From positions 1 to 64,000 of the forward strand of contig WNNJ02003039.1 in assembly GCA_012934845.2 (NCBI GenBank): DNA of 64,000 bases. The letters run 5' to 3'. The notes under the pieces were generated by a model. That model had not been told where the DNA came from. It saw nothing but the letters and a program-made list of their open reading frames with translations, and ran no database searches. Position numbers and translations under genes: made by a program. Positions 1 to 10,800 of this stretch are shown here, piece after piece. This DNA comes from Pomphorhynchus laevis. Lineage: Eukaryota; Acanthocephala; Palaeacanthocephala; Echinorhynchida; Pomphorhynchidae. Positions within the stretch are counted from its first letter, which is position 1. Each line of letters begins with the position of its first letter.

Positions 1-335
1 CATTAGCATGTATTTGGCGCCGCTGCTATGTTGGGTAGAGGAGTTAGATGACAATCGGGTCCGAAACCTGATTGTCATCAGGTTTCGGACCCAATTTTTG
101 GACCCAGGAGAACATGTCATCATGCTCTCCTGATTGTTATCAGAACATCATTCTCCTGATGACATCATATCATTTTTCTCATACATCATATGTTATTTAT
201 TAGTCAATTCAAAACAATTGACTTTTATTTTAAATTTCAATTGATAATTTTAATTTTATATGAAATCTTATATAAAATTATTAATTATTTTAAATTACTA
301 ATTATTTAGTTATTTATTATTTTATTATTTTATTT
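1..335 (+). mobile_element. Penelope-like element 3' tail (fragment)
   Basis: This is the 3' non-coding tail of the PLE family found throughout the window. It starts with the conserved block CATTAGCATGTATTTGG, followed by the tail's CTGCTATGTTGGGTAGAG block and then AT-rich sequence with the usual TTATTTATTAGTCAATTC. Complete relatives lie at 17995-18360 (+) and 61440-61090 (-), where the same block follows RT sequence, so this is read as the tail of a copy whose coding part is outside the window. This copy is unusual in carrying an internal inverted duplication (57-92) where other copies have a single GAAACCTGAT segment. Confidence 0.7.
57..92. repeat. Perfect 16-bp-arm hairpin in PLE tail
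   Basis: GGGTCCGAAACCTGAT is followed after TGTC by its exact reverse complement. The arm contains the GGNCCGAAAC block of the tail, so it is an inverted self-duplication of tail sequence. Confidence 0.85.
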
Positions 336-339
336 TTCT

Positions 340-511
340 CAAATGATGATATCATTCCGCGTGAATTTTTGTGCTAGTCCTCCTCTGCATCCAGCAGTGG
401 GAGGGATCTGGCATTGATGAGTCATAGTGATGACAAAACGGCATTCGTCATTCTTTCGCGTCGGGCTTATATGATTACTAAAAAATTCACGCGGAATGGT
501 ATCATCATTTG
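340..511. repeat. 31-bp inverted repeats bracketing hammerhead-like copy 1
   Basis: Arms 340-370 and 481-511 are complementary with one mismatch and share the core TTCCGCGTGAATTTTT. They enclose the first hammerhead-like unit. One arm is also found at 29288-29318 beside the intact hammerhead, so the arm belongs to the same repeat family. Confidence 0.8.
374..475 (+). ncRNA. Hammerhead-ribozyme-like unit, copy 1 (decayed core)
   Basis: The order of elements matches a hammerhead: TTGATGA (414-420, expected CTGATGA), a stem-loop GTCAT-AGTG-ATGAC, AAAAC (expected GAAAC), a 3-bp stem III with loop GCATT, and the cleavage triplet GTC. Two core positions differ from the consensus (C3 to T and G12 to A), so activity is unlikely. 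The flanking CTAGTCCTCC...GGGAGGG segment and downstream TTCGCGTCGGGCTTAT are shared with the copies at 681-780 and 29300-29415. Confidence 0.6.
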
Positions 512-680
512 AGATTAGAAGTAAGCCGATATTAAGATACCTTGCGCTGGCATTTGCTAGTGCTTGTGCTAATGATCCATTTTGGTGAAACTATTGTAGT
601 GCTAATTCAGCACTCTAGATGATGTTATTTGAGATTTTCTATTATATCATGCACTTGATTCATTCGTTATATGCCGTCTC

Positions 681-780
681 CTAGTCCTCCTCTGCATCCA
701 GCAGTGGGAGGGAACTGGTACTGATGACTCATAGTGATGACAAAACGGCATTCGTCATTCTTTCACGTCGGGCTTATATT
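681..780 (+). ncRNA. Hammerhead-ribozyme-like unit, copy 2 (G12 changed)
   Basis: CTGATGA at 721-727 is followed by a stem-loop (one arm base changed), then AAAAC and CGTC. Here C3 is intact, but G12 of the GAAA box is A, as in copy 1. The unit starts exactly 307 bp after copy 1, a spacing like the tandem hammerheads known from PLEs and small retrozymes. Confidence 0.6.
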
Positions 781-818
781 TTATTTACCATTATGTTTAA
801 TTTATAAATAATTTAATA

Positions 819-850
819 TACATAGACACTCAGCTACCTGATCTGATTTT
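819..850 (+). repeat. PLE terminal signature motif (degenerate)
   Basis: This is a degenerate copy of the motif ACGTAGACTCAGTTAGCTGA that closes the PLE tails. Better copies lie at 6224-6256 (-), 18293-18352 (+, twice), 21962-21985 (+), 29085-29118 (-) and 61108-61140 (-). It marks the end of the element that began at position 1. Confidence 0.55.
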
Positions 851-1567
851 AAGATCTCTGTACATGCATTCTCTACACAATCTTCGCCATTTACGAGATA
901 TATGTTTGACATTGGAGATATTTCACATAGAACATCAAAATTAGCGTGGACTGATAACTATTCGGTATACCATCTAATTTGGACAGAAAATTGTAGATCC
1001 ATTAAACCATTCGATGGAACAGACTATCACTTTAATTTTTACTTGAGCTACTCAAACGTCGCATTGTTTTGACTTTGGATTGATTGATTAATACTGTTTC
1101 CCTTCTTTTTAGTATACTGTATGCAACTTTGAGCTATGCTCGTCATGTTGTCGAAATTATTAATAACTTCGACGTTATTTGGATTAATGAAATGTATCGT
1201 CATTTCTACATCCATCAGCACAAGGTTCTAATTTTTATCATATATAATTAATGGTCTTATCGAGGATAAGTATGGTGGATTTCGGAGTTTCAATTTTTTA
1301 TGACGTTTGCTACTTATGGCCTCTTCAAAATCAGGCATCGCTTGTTTTTGAAAATTTTATTCTTTGAGGGAAATAAAAAATATTTTTATGAAAGAATAAT
1401 TAAACTTTTGATCAATTTAAATTTATCTTGAATTTATGTTGCAGAAATTACTAATAATGGATATGTAAAATTATAGTGTGCAACTTTCGTCATGACAAAA
1501 TTGATAAAAAAACTAATGATGAATATAGTTAATTGTCAAATTTACTTTGCTTCCAAATTTAGCATTA
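851..1567. other. 3' flank of the tubulin gene, no other gene seen
   Basis: AT-rich sequence downstream of the tubulin stop codon. A TTTATT at about 1357-1362 would read AATAAA on the minus strand and could serve as its poly(A) signal. No open frame or repeat was recognised. Confidence 0.4.
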
Positions 1568-1854
1568 TTAACTTCGATCATATTCTTCTTGTTCTATTTC
1601 GTTGTAATCTGCTTCTAAGGCAGCAAGGTTTTCTCTAGCGTCAATGAATTCGCCTTCTTCCATACCCTCTCCGACATACCAGTGAACAAACGCTCTTTTT
1701 CTAAACATAAGATCAAAGTTGTGATTCAGCCTTGACCATGCCTCAGATATCGCTGTTGTATTTGCTAGCATACAAACTGCTCGGGGGATGTTATCTGCTT
1801 GATCACTACCAGGCACGGTAATGGGCCGTTGGCTATTTATTCCAATTTTAAAAC
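1568..1854 (-). CDS. Alpha-tubulin terminal exon
   Basis: The acceptor CCATTTTAG lies before GTTTTAAAATTGG and completes the Gly codon split by exon 4. It encodes [48 protein letters not shown] and the tail [10 protein letters not shown], then a stop. The tail is shorter and less acidic than usual and lacks the C-terminal EEY or EY that is detyrosinated and retyrosinated in canonical isotypes. Confidence 0.92.
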
Positions 1855-4800
1855 CTAAAATGGCAAATAAGAAACTTAATACTTTAACAAAAGTTCCGAA
1901 ACAGCTATCGTCACATTTATAATATCAGTTAAATGAAATAAATATCGAAAATATCAATGAATGGTATATGATTAAGAAGAATAATGTGTTTATAGGACAA
2001 TTCATATAATGATCTACTGCAATCCCTTGCGCGCTTAAGCGGAATGCTCTATCATTGGGCGAAATGCTCCACAATTTTTCCACACATAACCTTTCCTCAC
2101 ACCACTCACCACCCTCTATTTTATCCAAATCCTCTTTGTCTTCCGATGTCAAACCTACTCTCTTGATATCCCTCAACTCCCAGCTCTCCTATCGTGATTT
2201 CACCAACTCACGTTACTCGTCCTTCTTTACGGAAACGCTTTCCTTCTCGCGATCGTTGCGTCATCGTCACTAATATCACTCCTTCCACCTCTTTATCTCC
2301 ACAAGCACGTCTCGACCACGATGTTTCCGCATTCAGGTCCATCCGTTCGTATCGTGTTCCTGCGGATAAATCATCCTTTTCATCAACATATCTGCTGTTG
2401 CATTCATCCGCCTAAACTGTCCTCTCCCAACGATTCAAACTCATGTCCTCTTCAGCCACTCGCATTCCCCGATCGCACCCCTCCGAAATCGCTCAACTCT
2501 CATCTGCCCGCATCCGCTCGCTCCCTCAGCTCATCCCCTTCTAAATTCTCTAATCATGGCGGCATTGTCGCATTCGCCCGTCAACTCGCGTCTATTCGCA
2601 AAATCACTTCCTCTTTCAGTCCTTGCTTTTTTAAACTGCTCAGCTGTCGTTCTTCTAACCAGATCACTCTAGATCTCGCCATTGTATACCGTCCTGGTTC
2701 ATCAGCTCCTACAGCCTTATTTTTTACCGAACTCGCTGACCTCCTTTCTCATTGTTCTTTGTCCTCAATCCCTTCACTCGTTCTAGGCGACTTCAATATC
2801 CGCCTAGACCGCCCATATTCCACGGATTCCATCCGGTTCATCAACATTCTATCCAACTACAATTACAAACTAATCTCCACTGCCCCCACACATATCCTTG
2901 GTAGGACACTCGACATCATCGCTGTCCCCGATCATTTTGCTGCCTACACCTCACTGTCCATCTCTGATCCTGGTCTATCCGATCACTTTCTCGTCACCCT
3001 TGATCTCACTCACAACCACACCCCTCCTCACACACCTACAATCCTACGTCGCCCTTGGAGAAATCTTGACCTCTCCCTTCTCCGCTCTGCCTTACTCAAA
3101 TCGTCTCTATCCTATCCCACAATAACATATTCATCTCCTCACGATCTCGCCTTTCTTTTCGACTCTGAACTCACATCCACTCTCGATCTTCTCTTGCCCT
3201 TCAAGTCTCACCCACACCGTCGCTTGCACCGTGCCCCATGGTTTGACATCCAATGCCTACTCTCAAAGCGTCGACTCCATCATGCTTTGAGAGTCTATCA
3301 TCGCTCTCAGACGTGATTTCCGCTCGATCAATCCGTCTTTCCGTGATTCCTATCTCGTTATTGGCCAATCTTATATCAACCTACCACGTACCAAATGCAA
3401 CTCATTCTGGCAGCATAAAATCATCACTTCATTCAACTCTAAGACTCTGGCATACTTTTAACTCAATCCTTGCTCGCTCCTCTCCGCCTTGCAACATTCC
3501 CCATAATAATTCGTCATTTCTCCAGACCAAAGTATCCACGTTGCTCTCTCACACCCCGGTCGCCATCCTATCCCACTCCGCCCCGCCTAGCCTCATCCTC
3601 CCGGAACTTTCATCTTATCCATGTATCATTTACCAAAGTCTCATCTGTCCTCATGTCCTTGCCCAGCAAAACCTCACCTACCGATCCCATGCCTACCCAC
3701 ATACTTAAATCCATATGCTCATCGATATCCCCTTTTCTCACAACCTTGTTTAACTCGTCTATCCGCAGTCGTATCTTCCCTTCACACTGAAAATCCGCAA
3801 TCGTTCGTCCCCTCCTTAAGCAACAATCGCTCGACCCTTCTCTCCCTTCTAGCTATCCCCCCATTTCACTACTCCCTACTCTTTTTAAGCTCTTAGAACG
3901 CCTCATCTTAATACAGATCAACGCTTATCTCTCCTCATCCCATCTGTACCCTCCTTTTCAATCCGCTTTCCGCACTAATCACTTCACAGAAATCGCCTGC
4001 ATGAAAGTTTACAACGACTTTATCATTTCTCGAGACAAGGCTCTATATAGTGTTCTCATCTCCATCGACCTCTCCTCCGCCTTCGAAATTGTCGACAACT
4101 CCGTCCTCCTTTCTCGCCTTCGTTATGATTACGGCTTTTATTCATCCTCCGTAGCATGGTTTGCCTTATATCTATCCGACCGTTCCGTTCGAGTCTGTTC
4201 AAATTCATCATCCTCCCATCCTTATATTTTGAGGGGTCCCACAAGGTTCAGTCCTGGGATCGCTGATTTTATCTCTTCTACTCAGCAATCTCTCTCCGTA
4301 TATCAAGCATTACTATTATAAAGTCATGCAATACCCCGATGACATGCTCATCTATGCTCATGTACCCGCACATCGCATACACGATATCGGCATTTCTGCT
4401 TCGAACTGTCTTTCTTCTATCTACAAACGTCTCTCAAATCTCCATCTAGTTCTAAACCCTGACAAGTCCAAAATAATGTGTATCCTCTCCCGTTAACCAA
4501 ACATAGATCCTCCCACTGTATATTTTGCCTCATCGATAATCCCCATAGTTCACAATCTCACTTTCTTAGGCTTCCATTTCGATGATCACCTTTCTCTTAA
4601 ATCCTTCGTCCGTGACAAGGTCCGCTCGTCTAGCTTAATTCTCCGTGACATTCCGCCGTATCCGCCCCCTTATCGACTTCCGTTCTTGTATGTCTCTTCT
4701 TTCATCGCTTCTTTTCCCTAAAATCGATTACTGCCTTAGCCTTTTCGCCAATTCTCCAAAATCCATCATCCTACCCCTACAACGAATAATCAACACCGCC

Positions 4801-7800
4801 GTTCGAGTGCTCTTTCGCCTCCGTCGCTTCGACCACACATCCACATATCTTGCCCAACTCTCCTGGCCCACCATTCACATCCGCATCAAACTCCGGCTTC
4901 TTGTAACTTTTCGTCTCATCGCTGCCGGCTCGCCATCATTCATCAACCTTCCTTTCTTAGACGACACTTGCCCCACCTCGCTATTTCTGCGTATCCGCCA
5001 TACCCTCTTATTCCACGTTCCCAATTACTCCAACAACTATTATCTCCGCTCCTTCCTCGTCGCCGCGCCACTCGCCTGGAATCAACTCCCTCTCGACTTC
5101 CGCCACGCTCCCTCCTTTATCACATTCAAACACCAATGCGTGCGCTGGCACGCATTTGCCACGTTAAAATATTTTTTTTATAACCGTCATTACATCCGGG
5201 TAAAATTACGAGCTAGCTCAAATTAAGGGTGGTGAAATGTACGATGAAATGAGACCGGCATCAATCAATAAAATCTAAACAACATTTTTATTTTTACATC
5301 TGATTCTTTTATAAATATTTAATACAAATAATATGTTATATCATTGATAGAGATATTACATTATTTATATTAATATAAATAGCATTATCTTTGCCATACC
5401 GACAAACTAAATCTTGATAATCATTCTCTTGATTTTTGTTTGAACTATACTTATCTCGGAATTTTTCTCAATTTCAGATGGTCATTCACAAAAATAGTTC
5501 AAAAATTGTCATTGTCATGGATTTTGACAAACGCATAGTTTCGTTTTCTTTTTACGGAGTTGTCTAAGTTTGTACAATATTTCTACCCGTCATGTAATAT
5601 GGCCTACCAGTATTTTAGTCAGTTATTTCCGCTATAAACTTTGCTCAAATAGATAAAGGCTAATGGATATTCATTTAACGTGCTGTTGGAGTTTCGCCCA
5701 TATCGTCATCATCCGTAATTTTTCTTTTGTAATGTCCCTTCTTGCTCTATCTTCACCAGTCAAACCTTGAGTTTATCACTAATACAAGCTTTTTGCGCTC
5801 ATGACGACACTGGAAATCAAAAAGGCATCACTTGACTCTGACTATGAACACGGTGATGACTCGGGCATCATTTAACTATGAACACGCATGCATTTATAAT
5901 ATCAAATTGAAAAGATCCGATGTCACCTAAAAGTCCGCTTGTCTGAAGTTTTTTGCATGAATGTTACGACAAATTTTGTATAATTCACATCCCTTGTCAC
6001 GATTGATTAACCAAGTGCATTTGCATCCATCGCTTCCAAAACTGTGCATCATTCCTTCACTTTTTGCATGTCCATATTTATGCACCTTGAACTTGAACAA
6101 ATTGATCCATTGACCATAATAGCAAAGTTAAAAGAGTTTATCATAACCCATTTCAATTTTATTTTTCTCTAATTCTCTAATTTCTATCATTTCTATTTAT
6201 ACCAACATATATGCCATTTAACAGTCAAATCAGCTAACTGAGTCTACGTATTTAATATAATTATAAAATAAACAAAACATAATAATGCTAAATCAAAATT
6301 TAATAATTAAATAATAAAATAAATAATTATAGCTACGAACTTCATTTTTATTTTATTGTCTTTTAATGTTTTGGCCAATATAGTAATAAATCTCTGATTT
6401 TGAATATATTAATATTAATTAATATAATAATGTAATATTAATTAATATTGCAATATATTACATAATTTAATGTATCAAGAATATTTTACATTTAAGATTA
6501 ATAATACTACTTACCTACTAAATGTTTTTTATTAATATTATTCCCTAGATAAAATTAAACTATCACTGAAAATATATTTTCAGCTTACCAGTAGGGCACC
6601 AATCAACAAATTTTACATTTTTTTGGGATTTTATATATCCAATAGCGATGCTCACGTCTTTTGGATTAATGTCACCTCTGTATAACAAGCAGCATCCCAT
6701 ATATTTGCCACGATCGGGGTTACATTTGACCATCTGCGATTTAGATTCAAAACAACTTTGTGTTAATTCTCGTACTGTATAGGTTGTATGTTTAGCGGTA
6801 CTTGAACTCACAAATGGTGCATAATTCACCAGTGGAAACTGAATTCTCGGATATGGCACGAGATTTGTTTGGAATTCAGCTAAGTCAACGTTTAAGGGGC
6901 CCTCGAATCTCAGCGAACTTGTTATCGACGAAACAACTTGTGCCACCAATCGATTTAGATTGCTGTAATGAGGTCTTTCAACATTCAATCGCTTAGAACA
7001 TATATCGTAAATAGCTTCATTGTCCAGCAAAAAATTACAAGAAGATATTTTATCGCCATAACGCTTTATCGTATCATTTGCTGATAACAATGCGTTATAC
7101 GGTTCAACGACTGCTGTCGAAACTTGTGGAGCCGGGTAAATTGAAAATTCAAGTAAATTGCATTTTGTTGTTAATTCGTCTGAGAGATTAGTAAGAAGAC
7201 AAGATGTAAACCCAGATCCTGTACCACCTCCATAAGATCGAAAAACGAGGAATCCCTTAAAAATATATAATCGCTTTAGCCTATAAAAAACACTAAATCG
7301 TTACAGAGGTCTTAACAAATTTATATAGACACAGCTAATATTAATTACTGTTCTATAATCTATAAATATGTTATCTAATAATAAAGATATACCTATATTA
7401 TGTTCTAATCAAAAATTACACAAAAACCCAATAAAACCGAAGTTTGTATTTAGTGATTTTACATATTCATCAACATGAAAAGAAAATGAAAATAACAAAC
7501 AATTATAAAAGGAAAGATAAAATTAATAAAGATATGTATAAAGAACTTACTAAATTAAAGGATAACTATATAATAACAACTATTGATAAAGCTAGTAATA
7601 ACTTTGTCTTCATATGCAAAAAGCTTTATTATGATATACTAATGAAAGAGGTTAATTCTAATGATTTAAATGTAAATCCAACATATGAACGTAGTGAGTT
7701 GTGTTTAGAAACGATTATTACAAATCACTGTTCTATAATGGATATGAAGGTATAAGGGTTGAATCAGATAATAAAACTATACCTATATTATATTGGAATC

Positions 7801-10800
7801 CAAAATTACATAAAAATCTAATAAAATCTAGGTTCATATGTAGTGCGTTAAAATGTACATTAAAACCACTTTCTGTCTATGTGAATAAAATACTTAAATT
7901 AAAACACTAAAAATATTATAAGGTAAATTATTAATAAGGTATTTATTAAGAAAAATATTTTAGAAAAAGATATAAATCACATGAAAAAATATATAAAAAA
8001 GTAATTATTACATATTAAAATTTTATATTAAAATAATAAAATATAAAATAATAAATTATTTTTAATAATTTTATATTAAAAATAGATAAAAAAAAGTAAT
8101 TATTACGTATTAAAATTTTGTATTAAAATTTTATACTAGAATTTTACTCTTAATTGAAGTAATTTAGTCAAACGTTTATAATTTATAAACTATAGTTTTC
8201 GCTCTTAATATATAAATATAAATAGTTTGACGCGTATTAAGCTTACATAGCACACGCGACAAGTCTACACTATAGAGTATAATGCAATGTTGACAAGACA
8301 ATGCAATTGCTGCCTTTACGATACTGTGTGTGAATTGTTTCGTATTATAGTCCTTTCAATAATATCATGCATTTATTATTATACATTTGTATAATTATCA
8401 CACAGGATAGATTCGCGCATGGTCCGCCTTAGCAAAATGATTTTTTAATAAAAACATGAAATTTTTAACATTTTTAATTTAAATAATAGAATACATATTT
8501 ACATAAAAGTTGGGATAGCATCTGAAATAAATATTTTCTATTGCCATATATTTATCAATTTTAAATTTAAATTTGTGATATAAAATTCGAATTTAGATAT
8601 AAAAATTTGGATAATACCTGAAATGAGCTACATCGTTCAATTAATTTTCGCAAAGCGTCAATGGCTGCAGGAAGCATTTCTTTTCCAACTGTATAATGAC
8701 CTCTGGCATAATTATTAGAGGCATCTTCCTTGCCATTAAGTAATTGACCTGGATGGTATAGTTCACGATATGGTCCAGTGCGAATTTCATCTAAACATAT
8801 CCATTTTATTAATTCCAATTGGCCTGTTATTATTTCGCTAGAACTTCGTTGTCACTTAATATATTATACTAGAAAAAATCAATTAAATTAATTATGATAA
8901 CATTATTTATTTTTTATCTTTTAATCAATCAGCAAAAATACATTTTAGATTTATTAACTTTAATTAATATATCAATTCAAGCTTAAATTGTAAAAGACAA
9001 AAAAAATTAGTCATATTTTTTCGAATTAATTTTTCCAACACTTGCATACAAGAATGAACTAAAAATACAAAGTTAGATCGTTGAGAAGTTTGTTTGTTGG
9101 ATAATAATTATAGGGCATTGGATTGGATAGGAAATGTAGGCCTTGACAAAGTTTTGAATTAGTTACTATCCCTACACAACTATGGAACTACTTAATCACC
9201 TCAACCAATCCCGCCTTAGGGTAACTTCAGGAGTAGGGATATATCTGTAACAGATATCCTTAACTCCTTGGGTTCACTCCCGACAACTACAAATCCGTCC
9301 CTCCACTTTCTTCTCGGGTCTGTCAGCTTTTGACAGCCAACCATAGAAGAGAAGTGACCGTCACAATGCTTTTAGCCTCCCCATCCGATGTAGCAGGCAT
9401 TAATATTAGTAAGTGTGTTTTTATTCCTAAGAAAAATCCTGCCTCATGCCCTAACGATCTGTGGCCCATTTCGATTCAAATGCCCTCGTGTCGATTTATG
9501 AAAAAGCGCTTGCGCGTAAAATCCGCGACCATTAGAGTAGGCGTAATTTAATCCCTCCAGGTTTTCATAGGTTCGTCAAAGGTCGCTCGGTCCATTCAGC
9601 AGTTGGTGAATGTTGAGCAGTTTTGTCGGGAGAATAGCCATTGTTTAGTTGTGGCTGTTTTCCTTGACTTTTCTGCTGCATTTGACCGCATCTCTATTCC
9701 CTTTGTGATCTCTTCTCTCTTGTCCATCGGGTTGCCCGCGAGAATTGTGAACAGAGTGGAGATTCTGCTGTACACCAAGCGATTTTACTATGAAGACGAC
9801 CCTGATGTGCGTCAGTTCTACCCTATTACGGGTGTGCCTCAAGAATCACCACTTTCTCCTATCTTGTATCTTGCTTCCTCCATTTACCTATTTAAAATAT
9901 TTAAACGCGAACAACGTCTTGTGGTGTTCTTCTAATGACACCACATCCCTGTTTTCTGGACACAGGTGCAAAGACGTAGTCTCTGACATCAGCCGTTTCT
10001 TTTCAGGATTAAAAGACCAGCTACCCCAATCCAATCTTGTTTTAAACTCCGCTAAATCCCAGGTGGTAGTTTTTCATGGCTCCCCTGCAACAAAGCTTAA
10101 ACTTAAGAGACTAGCACATTATGCGCTCTCCTCCATATTTGCTTCTGAACCACTCCCCACCGTTACAAGTCGAGTAAAATACACGGGGTTCACCGTTACG
10201 GTGAACTGGTCGGCGAAAGCTGAACTGGATAGATTTAAACGTATCCTTAAGAAATCTAGATGGGCCCTGAAACGGGCTTAACATCTGTCATTGAATAGGA
10301 ATACCCAAGTGCGCCTTTGGGGCACTTAAGCTATCTCGGGATTAATCTTCTTCTCGAGAGGACTTCCCACATAGCAAAGGCTAAGGTTTCTTAAGCTCAT
10401 TGTCTCTTGTTTACCCAGCATAGTACGCCTCGATCGGATTCTTCGGGAGGTGAAAGATCCCGGGTGGTTCAGTGGGAGGGCGGCGTGTTTGATCGGTTGA
10501 TGGGCTTAGATTCCCCAGGAACTGATGCCGTAAAGAAGAAGTGAATTGAAGAAGACTACTATGACGAATTTAAGATTATGGTTGATTTTTGACTCTTTGA
10601 CTTGTTTTGTTGTTGATTATATCTTCATTTAACCCTTTTGTATTTTAAGAAAACCTTTATTGATTTATTAGAATGAAGTACCCAGTGGTCATTTCGTTGC
10701 CTGTGTGACAGTAAGCGAAGGCATTTCCGACACGTTGCTTTAACGTCTGAGGTTTTCGCTCTCTAACCTGAACATTTGTTGTGCAGACCATCCTTAACTT

